NCBI GenBank assembly: GCA_020342025.1
Contig: CP070840.1
Span: 3,567,269-3,604,760 of the forward strand
Length of the DNA: 37,492 nucleotides
Source: Deltaproteobacteria bacterium
GTDB taxonomy: Bacteria; Desulfobacterota; DSM-4660; Desulfatiglandales; HGW-15
Direction of reading: 5' to 3'
Below the pieces are notes generated by a model. That model did not search any database. It was not told where the DNA came from and saw only the letters and a program-made list of their open reading frames with translations. Position 1 is the first letter of the stretch; every line of letters starts with the position of its first letter. Made by a program: the position numbers and the translations under genes. Below are positions 6,813-15,721 of the stretch, one piece after another.

Positions 6813-8915
6813 TCATACCCCTTTTATCCTCTTGAACGGCATGAAACCCTTTTCATTTTGGGTCGTGGACAGGGCACCCTCGCCACGGGGATTGAAACCG
6901 AAAGCGTCCAGCATCTCTTTTTTCCCTCGTATTCTCTGTTTCCCCAAATGCCTAATCTCATGGTGGTGCCGGTGCCCTTTGAGTTCCTCCCAGGCATCCC
7001 TGCTTAGAATGATGGGAAAATCATGGAAGGCCTTGGTGAAATCCTGGAGGCGAGCCGCCGTGTTAAGGGTGTCACCTACAGCTGTCCACTCAATTTTCTC
7101 TTGAGATCCGATATTGCCCACAATGGCTTGTCCCGTATGGATGCCCATGCCCACTTCCATGGGCTTGCCCCCCAAAATGAACTTCTTGCATACCTCAAGA
7201 ATCTCACAGGCCGAATTGAATGCCAAAGCGGCATGATCTCTCAGGGGTTCAGGGGCGCCGAAGATGGCCAGGAAGCCATCTCCCGTGTATTTGTTGATGT
7301 GCCCCTTCTTGCTCGTGATGTGAGTGATTATTGCAGAACATTTATTAAAGTAATCGTTTAAGAAAGCGACCACATCCTTGGCATCCATAGTCTCAGAGCT
7401 GGATGTGAAATCCCTGATGTCCAAAAATAGGGCGGTAATCGACATCTCCTCTCCCCGAAAAAGGTCTTCGGCACCAGAATCCAGATATCGTTTTATAACG
7501 GGCGGAGGGACGTACTTTTCAAATAACTTTCTGAGATTCTCTTCTCGTGCCTTGCTTTCCTCAAGTTTTTGGTAAGATATGGCATTATGGATGCTAATGG
7601 CGATCTGGGGCGCTATCCCCATCAATAAAGACATATCGCTCTGGCTGAGGGGCCGCTTTGACTTGGGGTTGTCCACGAACAGAATGCCAAGGGACTCTCT
7701 CTCATAGACGATGGGTGCGCAAACAAATGACTGTGCTCCAACCTGTCTCACAAACCTCAGACTCCTCTCAGACAGGTCTTTTTCTATGGCTGAAATATCA
7801 TTGACCAAAAAGGGGCTCTGCGATCTGAAGGCCTGCACGGCCATGCCCTTTGCGCTGGGATTGTCCAGATGAAATTCCGTGCGCCGCAAAAGTAACTCCA
7901 ACTCGGGATCATATCCGTAACCCATCATGTATCTGAGCCGGGTCTTTTTCTCGTTTGCGAGCCAGATCCCACCCCTATCAAAGTCCAGTCGTTTCTCCAT
8001 AGCTTCTGTAACAGCACTGAGCAGCCTCTGCGTATCCAGAAACATGGCAGTGGCCTGACCCACCTCTTTGACGAGTTGTGCATTGTTATAGCGCAGGTTG
8101 ATTTCGTCCAATAGAAGCTTGGCCGCGTCGCGTTGGGCTTCGATATTTTTGGCCAGCTCTTGGTTTTTGAGTCGTTCTGCGTGCAAAGAAATCCACGCCA
8201 CAAAGGAGGTGCAGACAAGAATGGACGCCATCCAGTTCACAAGGGGGAGAAAGAAATAGAGTGCCCCACAAACTAAAAGACTCAGAACAAAGAGGTGGTT
8301 ACGAATTCTCGCCCATACGAAGGAGGACGTCCTTTCCCAGCTGACAATGTATAGACAGAGATCTCCACCCCTGTGTATGCAGGTGGGGTGTTCAATCTTG
8401 GCAAATTTGTTCGTAAATAACTTGGCAATAGCCTCCAGAATGCCCATCCGGGCATCGCATTGATAGGGCTTCTCAAGCACAGAGGGGTTTGGAATAGCCG
8501 AGATCTCGATCTTATTTGGACCCAGCTTTCGAGTTTTGAAAGCAGAAGCCCGGGTCATATGTGGAGCAAGCTTTTCCAGTAGCCAATAGGCCGCCCCAGG
8601 GGTCATAAAACCGAGGGTGTATTGTTTCACCACACTGGATGCCTTGGAGAAGGCCGCAAAGCGTCCCACCTTCCTGGAGATATTAGGATCTCTTAATTTC
8701 TTCCTCAACAGTTCCTGAAAACGGTCCACCTGCCACTGGCTGAACCAGTGACCCTGATCCTCCAGTTCGTAGGTTTTTATCCATGCGTGGCGTAGAATGG
8801 AATGGACGTCCACATCAGGATGGAATTGTTTGATGTATTCGACGTAGTTCTTTATTAGGCGGCTATTATAGAGGGGGGTATCAATTCTGCCTTTGTGACC
8901 ATCAGGTGTGGTCAT
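6813..8915 (-). CDS. Membrane class III nucleotide cyclase with V4R-like sensor and GAF domains
   Basis: The 700-residue protein would make cAMP (or cGMP). Residues 1-195 form a cytoplasmic input domain ending in IEHPTCIHRGGDLCLY, which resembles the cysteine/glycine motif of V4R/HNOB-type small-molecule domains (tentative). Residues 206-245 form two closely spaced membrane helices. A coiled coil (245-285), a GAF domain (285-445) and a class III cyclase domain (490-675) follow. The catalytic set looks complete: metal-binding Asp499 and Asp546, purine-contacting Lys542 and Thr611, transition-state Asn618 and Arg622. The Lys/Thr pair is typical of bacterial adenylate cyclases. An AAGGA sequence 8 bp before the ATG supports the start. 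It has its own promoter and terminator and lies 300 bp from the first PilZ-acetyltransferase gene on the same strand. Confidence 0.9.
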   Translation of the reverse strand: MTTPDGHKGRIDTPLYNSRLIKNYVEYIKQFHPDVDVHSILRHAWIKTYELEDQGHWFSQWQVDRFQELLRKKLRDPNISRKVGRFAAFSKASSVVKQYTLGFMTPGAAYWLLEKLAPHMTRASAFKTRKLGPNKIEISAIPNPSVLEKPYQCDARMGILEAIAKLFTNKFAKIEHPTCIHRGGDLCLYIVSWERTSSFVWARIRNHLFVLSLLVCGALYFFLPLVNWMASILVCTSFVAWISLHAERLKNQELAKNIEAQRDAAKLLLDEINLRYNNAQLVKEVGQATAMFLDTQRLLSAVTEAMEKRLDFDRGGIWLANEKKTRLRYMMGYGYDPELELLLRRTEFHLDNPSAKGMAVQAFRSQSPFLVNDISAIEKDLSERSLRFVRQVGAQSFVCAPIVYERESLGILFVDNPKSKRPLSQSDMSLLMGIAPQIAISIHNAISYQKLEESKAREENLRKLFEKYVPPPVIKRYLDSGAEDLFRGEEMSITALFLDIRDFTSSSETMDAKDVVAFLNDYFNKCSAIITHITSKKGHINKYTGDGFLAIFGAPEPLRDHAALAFNSACEILEVCKKFILGGKPMEVGMGIHTGQAIVGNIGSQEKIEWTAVGDTLNTAARLQDFTKAFHDFPIILSRDAWEELKGHRHHHEIRHLGKQRIRGKKEMLDAFGFNPRGEGALSTTQNEKGFMPFKRIKGV

Positions 8916-9215
8916 ATCCTATATCCTTACACTCTAAATAGGCTTAATTATTATTTAATTATACAAAAAGAGAGCTATATTATAAAGATAAATTGTAATA
9001 TGTCAATAAATGTTAATGAGTGTATAGCAAATCTATTATAAAGAGTTAACTTTATATCCTAAAACGCCAGGAAAACCTCCTCTACGGCGTGGAGGGGGTC
9101 CGCACAGTAGGCCGAGGGAGAGTGGGCTTCCGATATGTCGATTTGAAAGATTATCCGTACAGAGGTATGGCGGCTTTTCAAGCTGAAATTGGGCGGATTG
9201 GACCTTTATTGGGTC
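8916..9215. other. AT-rich intergenic region upstream of the cyclase
   Basis: The 300-bp gap has a strongly AT-rich part (about 8935-9060) with the cyclase promoter at 8979-9006, and a GC-richer part (9060-9215) next to the PilZ gene. A short GGACC/GGTCC hairpin at 9200-9216 touches the stop codon of the PilZ gene but lacks a T run, so I do not call it a terminator. No gene is visible. Confidence 0.5.
8979..9006 (-). promoter_or_regulatory. Near-consensus sigma-70 promoter of the cyclase gene
   Basis: On the minus strand a perfect TTGACA (9006-9001) and a perfect TATAAT (8984-8979) are 16 bp apart. The predicted start of transcription near 8972 gives a leader of about 57 bases before the cyclase ATG. 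This is the best promoter match in the window. Confidence 0.8.
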
Positions 9216-11312
9216 CTATTCGTAACCTATTTTAAACTTCCGATGCATAAATTCCATGTACTCCTGCCCATAGCGCACATTCAAAATCCACAACTGATAT
9301 CGTTTTTCATAAGGGATATCCGCTGCTTGAACGTACTCAAAGGGATAAAACAGGATTGGAACTTTTTCCATATCATAGCCTGCGGTCAACTTGGCCACTG
9401 CCGTGGACAGAACATTCCAAGGGAGGGCCTCGGGTCTAGTCACCAGGATCTTGATTCCGTTCAGAAGCTCAGAGAAATTAAGCCCCAAGTCTGACTGGTC
9501 CACAATGAGAACTGCACCCAGCTCACCCTGTCGGCTTAAGGAATAGGCCTTCCATTTCCTATAAAAACCCATACTTCCATAGACAAAATCGAGACGCCCC
9601 TCCCCTGACTCTTCTTGATCTATGCCTAAAGCGTCCAGAAGCAGACCTCCGGAATAATGTGCATAAAATCTCCTCAGCTCCCACAGATCCTGTTCAGAAC
9701 ATTCCTTCAGTGACCATCCCTTTGGCAGCTCGGTACCCAGAGACAGAGTCGTATAGGGAAGATACGCGAACAGATCCGTAGAACAACCTCGTTTATTGTT
9801 CAGGGCCCTCGCAAAACCACCGAAGACAAGTTTGGGAAACTTGTTCTCTGGACGAAAGTAACAAATCACGTAATCCATCTTTGCCGAGGGCAAACGACAC
9901 ATGTCATTTAGATAGTGCATCATTTGTTTCAAGACCATGAAACCCGTTCGCCTCTTTTGCATGGACCTAGCGGCATAATGATGAATCATCCAACTTCGCT
10001 GGTAGGCCCTGACCATGGAGATATGACCATAAATTTTTCCCTTCTGCTCATAGGTAAAATGTTTTGCAATCCTTGGATTCTCTTGATAGAGCTTTCGATA
10101 GGTCTCCTTGAATTCTTCACGATGCGACTGCATAAGACGATATTTTGTGGGATAAATGAAACCGCTTTCAAAAAAGAACTCCCAAAGGGCATCCATATCC
10201 ACCGCATCGGAAAGGTGTGCGTGCGGGTCAAGAGCTTTCGTTACGATATGAGTAAGAAGGCTATACGCATTAATGTCCATATCTAAAATGGCCAGTCCGC
10301 AATGAATTCCATCTGTCTTTTTGTCTTCGCGATAGATCACTTGGGCAGTACAATTCAACTTGAGTTCACTGGCAAAATTGATCGACAGGCCGGGAAGAAT
10401 GATTCCGGGAATGAGTACACTTTCATCCGATGTTTCATAAACGGAGAATCCTGAGGTGGAGACATCTCTCACCTCCAATTGAAACCTTTCCTGTGAGAAA
10501 GGATGATCAAAGGTAACAGTAGGCGATGGCAGTAAACGGAGACGGGGATTGCGTATCTGCTTTCTTTTAAATCTTTTGATCATCTTCTCAGTGGGTACCA
10601 ATACAAACTCTCTCTCGTGAAAACTGCCCTGCTCACGAATGAAAGAGCAAGGGCCAGAAAACAAAATCTGCTTGCCATGACGCAAAAGCATGCTTACCAG
10701 CTCATCTGAGTTTAGCCAGTGAAACGAAGAGTGCGACTCTGGCGTAACTTTCATACGGAGTCCCAGCGGACTGAAATCCAACAGTTCGCCTTTGGCGCAA
10801 AAACCATTCTGAGTCAATTGGGCGGTGACCTCTTTACAGGCATATCTCCTGGCCTGGCGCTGGCCAATCGCGTAACTTTCTTTGGGTAGCTGAACGCGAA
10901 GGAATTCCTCATCGATGTTTTGAAGCTCCCCAGGCACGAGTATTATGGATTTGCCATTTGCAATGAGAAGATGAAGGAATTGATATCTAAGGATTTCAGA
11001 AATCAGGGGATTTCTCTCCGACCACCGGCAGGTGAGATTCCCGCTGAAGCAGGCCTGGGGATATGCCCGCACCAAGACACTTTCTCCATACTTGGGATGT
11101 TTGAGGTGGACCAGGATGGACCCCTCTTTAAAATGGATGCGATTGACTATATTGATCAGATGTTTTTGACTCAGCGATTCTGCACTCTTCAGGACGCGGA
11201 AGAGGTCCTGGTGCTTAAAGATCCACGGTGGCACTCCCGTTTGCTCTCGGGAGGCGTCTTTTGAAGAAACGCCCTGTTCAGCATGAAGTTCCGCCCACCT
11301 GTTTAGTGACAT
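9216..11312 (-). CDS. Tandem PilZ protein with acetyltransferase-like C-terminus (paralogue 1)
   Basis: The 698-residue protein has a YcgR-N-like beta domain at about 45-150. PilZ domain A spans about 150-240 (basic stretch QRQARRY at 151-157, DFSPLG at 179-184), and PilZ domain B about 245-360 (RKQIRNPR at 250-257, DVSTSG at 283-288). A long C-terminal region at about 370-690 looks like one or two GNAT-type folds, with KIYGHISMVRAYQRSWMIHHYA (426-447) as the most GNAT-like segment. PilZ domains normally bind cyclic di-GMP through RxxxR and D/NxSxxG. Domain B has both, while domain A reads RYACK at the arginine motif. A GGGAGAG ribosome binding site precedes the ATG. No membrane segment is visible. 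A close paralogue lies at 13568-15661. The GNAT assignment is from pattern only. Confidence 0.8.
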   Translation of the reverse strand: MSLNRWAELHAEQGVSSKDASREQTGVPPWIFKHQDLFRVLKSAESLSQKHLINIVNRIHFKEGSILVHLKHPKYGESVLVRAYPQACFSGNLTCRWSERNPLISEILRYQFLHLLIANGKSIILVPGELQNIDEEFLRVQLPKESYAIGQRQARRYACKEVTAQLTQNGFCAKGELLDFSPLGLRMKVTPESHSSFHWLNSDELVSMLLRHGKQILFSGPCSFIREQGSFHEREFVLVPTEKMIKRFKRKQIRNPRLRLLPSPTVTFDHPFSQERFQLEVRDVSTSGFSVYETSDESVLIPGIILPGLSINFASELKLNCTAQVIYREDKKTDGIHCGLAILDMDINAYSLLTHIVTKALDPHAHLSDAVDMDALWEFFFESGFIYPTKYRLMQSHREEFKETYRKLYQENPRIAKHFTYEQKGKIYGHISMVRAYQRSWMIHHYAARSMQKRRTGFMVLKQMMHYLNDMCRLPSAKMDYVICYFRPENKFPKLVFGGFARALNNKRGCSTDLFAYLPYTTLSLGTELPKGWSLKECSEQDLWELRRFYAHYSGGLLLDALGIDQEESGEGRLDFVYGSMGFYRKWKAYSLSRQGELGAVLIVDQSDLGLNFSELLNGIKILVTRPEALPWNVLSTAVAKLTAGYDMEKVPILFYPFEYVQAADIPYEKRYQLWILNVRYGQEYMEFMHRKFKIGYE

Positions 11313-11941
11313 TTCATCTCTCCCACTCCCACCGATGGCCTCCCTCTGGCCATCTGCAAAGGTTCACGGTTTCAGATGTTTTTTGGGCCAAATCCTCCTT
11401 GCTCCACAAAAGAACTGTAGAATTTGCTTTATTCAATATCCATACCAAATCCCATTGATTGGCCTATGGCGGAAAATGGGCTACCGGGATCTTTGCGCCT
11501 TCCCTTCCCTGTTCCAAAAACCTCCTTTTTAGGGGAACTTAGCTGCCAAACCTGGCAAGCTTATTCAAATTTTCTCAGAAGGGGGCAAAGACAAAAATTC
11601 TGAACTGCAAAAGCATTTTCGGGGATGCCCAAAAATCTGTGCACCATGCACATCTTCTTGTGCACCATGATGGGGCCTTTTGAAAGGATTTTGAAGGGAC
11701 GCTTTTGTGAAGTCCTGAAAAGGTCTCAGAAAATCACTCATTTTAGAGTGGTCTCCTGAAGCTTGACCATCGGTGAAACCCCCTGTTTTGCATTCAAGAA
11801 TTCCCCTATTGTGTTTCCAGTGGAAATGGGGTGGCCAGGGCAGGCTGGACTGAGGTGGAGAGCAGGCACGGAGAGCGCTTTTTGAGGGCAAAGAGAAGCC
11901 CCGGTCCTTAGTGCGGGGAGGCTTCATTTAAAGGAATTATT
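11313..11941. other. Long intergenic region between PilZ paralogue 1 and the B12 radical SAM gene
   Basis: No convincing gene lies in these 629 bp; a 120-codon open frame at 11565-11927 (minus) has a composition unlike a protein. The region holds the candidate terminator of the upstream radical SAM gene (11896-11924). It also holds two direct copies of TGTGCACCATG at 11638-11648 and 11659-11669, 21 bp apart. The first is part of an inverted repeat TGTGCA-CCA-TGCACA (11638-11652). Confidence 0.45.
11896..11924 (-). terminator. Possible terminator of the B12 radical SAM gene
   Basis: Downstream of the stop codon on the minus strand, an AAGCCTCCCCG arm pairs with CGGGGCTT around a ten-base loop, followed by CTCTTTG. 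The stem is good but the T run is weak. Confidence 0.4.
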
Positions 11942-13258
11942 TCATAAGATTGTTGTCTTATGATATTTTCTTACTCTTTTGTAGGCCTGCAAATTAAGCG
12001 GCAATACATCTAGGGAGAAACCCTTGGCAGGGAAAAATCTTTTGAGAATGGATTGCCACGAATAGAAATATTTCATGGCCATCGATGTTAATTCCTCGCC
12101 CGTGTGGGGGTTATCCGGATATTTAATGAGTGCCCCCAACCCTCCCCCCCTTTTTAGCCACCATTTTCTATCGGTTAGCACACCTTGTTGATCCAATCTT
12201 TCAAATAATCTCGTACCCGGAAAAGGTGTCAGTCGGAAAAAAGATGCCAAAGAAACTTTTTCGTCAATTAAAAATTTTACCGTTTCTCTTACTTTTCCGG
12301 GATCATCCCTTTCAAAACCAAAAATAATACTGGCGTACACACTGATTTTGTTCCTGTGGAGCATCTTTATAAGTTTTGCGTAATTATCGGGTTCGTTAAA
12401 AGCCTTATTAACATTTTCTAGATTGTTCTTATAAATACTTTCAAATCCAACGAATGCCATAAAACATCCACTTTTTTTGAGCGCTTCAATAATTTCCGGG
12501 TGTCGAAAAGCAAGACTGTCTATTTGGCAGATGTATTTAATTCCTAGAGGAGTCAATGCCTCACACAATTCAAGGGTCCTTTGGGCGTTGGCAATAAAAT
12601 TGTCATCTGTAAAAAATAGGGTGTCGGCATGGCTCGTAGATATTTCCTCAATGACATCTCTTATGGGTCTGAATCGCACTTTCTTTCCCCAAAACCTAGA
12701 AACAGAACAAAACTCACAATCAAAGGGACAACCTCTCGCGCTCTGAATGGGTATAATGGGGCTTCGCCTAAAAGGCAGGCGAATATACTTCGTTGCATCC
12801 AATAATTCAAACATCGGCCGTGGAAGATTGTCAATGGAGTCTCTTTTCTTTGAGGTATATGTTTTTTCTAGGTTGCCATTTGAAGCGTCTTGGAGGACCT
12901 TGGGCCACAAATCATCTGCTTCTCCTATGACCACCGAATCTGCGTGCTCAAGGGCTTCTTCCACTGATGAAGATGCATGAATTCCACCCATGACCACTTT
13001 AACGTGCCTTTCACGAAACGCATCTGCGATTTGATATGCCCTTTTAGCGGTAAAAGTCATGCAGGTTATACCAACCAGATCCACCGTCTCATCGAAGTCT
13101 ATCGCTTGCACACATTCATCCAATACTTCAACATCATGTTTTTTCGGCGTGAGTCCGGCGAGGTATAAGATTGAAAGAGGCGGTAATGTTGCCTGCCTAA
13201 CTTTGATAAGCTTGTTGTCGAGATCATATGAAGTTGGGCAAATAAGTTTGATTCTCAT
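11942..13258 (-). CDS. Cobalamin-binding-domain radical SAM protein
   Basis: The 438-residue product has an N-terminal B12-binding-type Rossmann domain (about 1-140). It shows PPLSILYLAGL, VDLVGITCMTFT and VVMGGIHASSSVEEAL, the pattern of class B radical SAM methylase/cyclase enzymes, although the cobalamin His motif is not evident. The radical SAM barrel follows with Cys177, Cys181 and Cys184 in ARGCPFDCEFC (CX3CX2C), then FFTDDNFIAN and MAFVGFESI. Such proteins methylate or cyclise unreactive carbons in lipids, cofactors and natural products; the substrate here is unknown. A GGAG ribosome binding site 7 bp before the ATG supports the start. It sits alone between the two PilZ paralogues on the same strand with gaps of about 300 and 630 bp. 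Confidence 0.9.
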   Translation of the reverse strand: MRIKLICPTSYDLDNKLIKVRQATLPPLSILYLAGLTPKKHDVEVLDECVQAIDFDETVDLVGITCMTFTAKRAYQIADAFRERHVKVVMGGIHASSSVEEALEHADSVVIGEADDLWPKVLQDASNGNLEKTYTSKKRDSIDNLPRPMFELLDATKYIRLPFRRSPIIPIQSARGCPFDCEFCSVSRFWGKKVRFRPIRDVIEEISTSHADTLFFTDDNFIANAQRTLELCEALTPLGIKYICQIDSLAFRHPEIIEALKKSGCFMAFVGFESIYKNNLENVNKAFNEPDNYAKLIKMLHRNKISVYASIIFGFERDDPGKVRETVKFLIDEKVSLASFFRLTPFPGTRLFERLDQQGVLTDRKWWLKRGGGLGALIKYPDNPHTGEELTSMAMKYFYSWQSILKRFFPAKGFSLDVLPLNLQAYKRVRKYHKTTIL

Positions 13259-13567
13259 CCTCTATCTCCATGGAGAGAAAGGGGGTTATTGGGGGGCCAT
13301 TCTTTTTGAGGGTTTTTTCATGGCTCAACCTGTTCTATGGCGCTTGAAGGATGTATAAAATGACAAAAGGACCCTAAAGTCAAGCAAAAGCCCTCCCCCT
13401 CCCCTTCTCATACCCCGCACCGCTAAGGCACCAACCATGGCTCATAGGGATCCACGGGGTCTGTTTCTTATAAGGAGATACCCGAGCCTTTCTTGATCAA
13501 CCGCGTCGGAGAAATACTGGGAAAGGCAGGAAACTAGAAATCTGGGGCTGGCGGGTTTGATGAAGCG
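13259..13567. other. Intergenic region between PilZ paralogue 2 and the B12 radical SAM gene
   Basis: The 309-bp gap has no gene that I can support. The 18-bp element at 13265-13282, starting with the perfect 12-bp palindrome TCTCCATGGAGA, overlaps the ribosome binding site of the radical SAM gene. A near-identical element lies at 6716-6733. No clear terminator for the PilZ gene was found. Confidence 0.4.
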
Positions 13568-15661
13568 CTATGGACTCATCCTGAATTTTCGCTGCATATA
13601 TTCCAGATATTCAAATCCAAAACGCACATTCAGGATCCATAGTTGATATTGTTTCTCGAATGGAATGTGGTTAGCCTTCACGTATTCAAAGGGATAAAAA
13701 AGAATGGGGACCTTCCTCATGTTAAAAGCGGACGTGAGCTGAGCGATTGCAGTGGATAGGACATGCCAAGGTAATTCCTCTGCATCGATCACCAAGATCT
13801 TTATGCAATTCAAGAGCTCAGAAAGATTGAATCCAAGATTTGACTGGTCCAAGATGAAAACAGCCTTCAGCCCTTCGCCGTGACTCAGGCAATGGACCCC
13901 CCAATTCCTCACAAGACCACGGCTCTTGAAAATCTCCTTCAGCCTGTGGTCACTCGGCTTCTCTTGTTCCAATCCCAGCGCCCTCAAGAGCAGACCTCCA
14001 GATTGATGGGCGTAAAACCTCTTCAGCTCCCACAACTCCCTCTCAGAGCATTCCTTTAGCGACCACCCCTCCGGAAGATGGGCCCCCAGGGAAAGGCTCG
14101 TGTAAGGGAGGTAAGTAAATAGATCCAAAGAGCAGCCCCGGTGATTGTTCAGGGCCCTAGCAAATCCGCCAAAGACTCGATCCGGGAACTTGTTCTCCGG
14201 ACGGAAATAGCACATTACATAGTCCATGTTTGCAGAGGGCAGCCGGCACATATCATTCAGATAGTGCATAATCTGTTTTAACACCATGAAACCGGTCCGC
14301 CTATTCTCCATCGCTTTGGCGGCATAATGATGTATCATCCAAGCCCTCTCGTAGGCCCTCACCATAGAAATATGCCCATAGATCCGCCCGTTCTTCTGGT
14401 AGGTGAAATGCCGCGCAACCTCAGGATTCTCCTCGTAGAGCTTCCTGTAGGTCTCCTTGAAATCTTGCCTATGGGATTGAATAAGACGGTACTTGGTGGG
14501 GTAAATAAATCCGCTATCAAAAAAGAATTCCCACAGGGCGTCCGTATCCACGGCATTGGAAATATATGCATAGGGGTCCGTTGCATTGGTCAGCACGTGA
14601 GTTAGACGGCTGTAAGCATCTATGTCCATATCCAAGATAGCAAGCCCACATAAAACGCCCTTCTCCTTGTCTTCTGATCGGTGGATGACCTGCGCGATAC
14701 AGCGCATCTCTAATACGCCAGCAAAATTAATGGTTAGTTCGGGTATAATCATACCCTGCATGAGTACGCCCTCGTCCGCCTTTTCATGGACACAAAATCC
14801 AGAAGTGGAGATGTTGCAAACCTCTAATTGGATCCTCTTTTTCAGAAAGGGATGATCAAAAACAACGGTTGGGGACGGTACCAACTGCTGACGGGGGTTG
14901 CGGATATGCCTTTTCTTGAAACGGTTGATCTCCCTCGCAGGGGGGATTAACACAATCTCCCTGTCCTCCAGATCCCCCTGCTCTCGGATGCACCCGCAGA
15001 TGCCGGAAAAGAAAATCTTCCTGTTTTGACCTAAATGGATACTCACTGACTCATCCGAATTGAACCAGTGAAAGGAACAGGTGGGATCGGGCCTCACTCT
15101 AATGCGAAATCCCACCGGACTGAAATCCACCAACTCGCCTCTGGCGAAAAAACCGCTCTGAAACAACTCCGCAACCACATCGTTGCATGTGTAGCGCCTG
15201 GCCCGCCTTTCACCCACAGCAAAACTGGTCTCTGGCAATTGAATTGTGAACCTGTCTCCGTTCAGCTCTTTCAATCGGATGGGCGCCAGTATCATGGAGC
15301 GGCCGTCATCGATGATGATATGCAGGAATTGATAGTTCGTCAGGTCAGGGCCTAAAGGATGCCCATCACACCAGCGGCAAGTAAGTTCCGAACCATTGCA
15401 AGGATCAGGAGCCGCACGCAGGAGCACGCTTTCTTCATATCTGAGGTGCCGGAGATGCACGAAGATGGGCTGCTCTGTAAAATGGCTGTAATTGAGCGTA
15501 TTGCTCAGACTTTCATGGTTCAGAGCTTGTGCCTTTCCCAGGGCTTGGGCCAGGTCCTTGTGGCGGAATAACCAAGGACGAGAACGGGATACTTCCTCAG
15601 AAATACGCCTTACAGGACCGAAGCCTCTTGAAGAGACCTTTTCAGATCTTTCCACCGTCAT
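13568..15661 (-). CDS. Tandem PilZ protein with acetyltransferase-like C-terminus (paralogue 2)
   Basis: The 697-residue protein is collinear with the protein at 9216-11312 over its whole length, including the YcgR-N-like region, two PilZ domains and the acetyltransferase-like C-terminus. Identity is highest in the segment from DALWEFFF to NNHRGC (about residues 375-510). The D/NxSxxG motifs are kept as DFSPVG and NISTSG. The arginine motifs have drifted: RYTCN in domain A, and Lys in place of the first Arg in domain B. It may bind cyclic di-GMP weakly or not at all. AAAGGAG abuts the ATG at 15661, so a GTG two codons later with 6-bp spacing is an alternative start. It begins 60 bp after the MerR-like gene on the same strand and may be co-transcribed with it. 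Confidence 0.8.
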   Translation of the reverse strand: MTVERSEKVSSRGFGPVRRISEEVSRSRPWLFRHKDLAQALGKAQALNHESLSNTLNYSHFTEQPIFVHLRHLRYEESVLLRAAPDPCNGSELTCRWCDGHPLGPDLTNYQFLHIIIDDGRSMILAPIRLKELNGDRFTIQLPETSFAVGERRARRYTCNDVVAELFQSGFFARGELVDFSPVGFRIRVRPDPTCSFHWFNSDESVSIHLGQNRKIFFSGICGCIREQGDLEDREIVLIPPAREINRFKKRHIRNPRQQLVPSPTVVFDHPFLKKRIQLEVCNISTSGFCVHEKADEGVLMQGMIIPELTINFAGVLEMRCIAQVIHRSEDKEKGVLCGLAILDMDIDAYSRLTHVLTNATDPYAYISNAVDTDALWEFFFDSGFIYPTKYRLIQSHRQDFKETYRKLYEENPEVARHFTYQKNGRIYGHISMVRAYERAWMIHHYAAKAMENRRTGFMVLKQIMHYLNDMCRLPSANMDYVMCYFRPENKFPDRVFGGFARALNNHRGCSLDLFTYLPYTSLSLGAHLPEGWSLKECSERELWELKRFYAHQSGGLLLRALGLEQEKPSDHRLKEIFKSRGLVRNWGVHCLSHGEGLKAVFILDQSNLGFNLSELLNCIKILVIDAEELPWHVLSTAIAQLTSAFNMRKVPILFYPFEYVKANHIPFEKQYQLWILNVRFGFEYLEYMQRKFRMSP

Positions 15662-15721
15662 CTCCTTTCCCCTTTACCTGACGAACTACCATCCTTGTTC
15701 ACTCTCCCCCTATCCTTCACG

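Noticed and set aside
9200..9216. Terminator of PilZ paralogue 1
   Set aside because: The GGACC/GGTCC hairpin overlaps the stop codon and lacks a T run on the minus strand.
11638..11652. CRP binding site
   Set aside because: Half-sites are TGTGCA/TGCACA with a three-base spacer, unlike TGTGA with a six-base spacer.
11565..11927. 120-codon open frame on the minus strand
   Set aside because: Its composition is Pro/Ser/His-rich without structure, it has no ribosome binding site that I trust, and it overlaps the likely terminator of the radical SAM gene.
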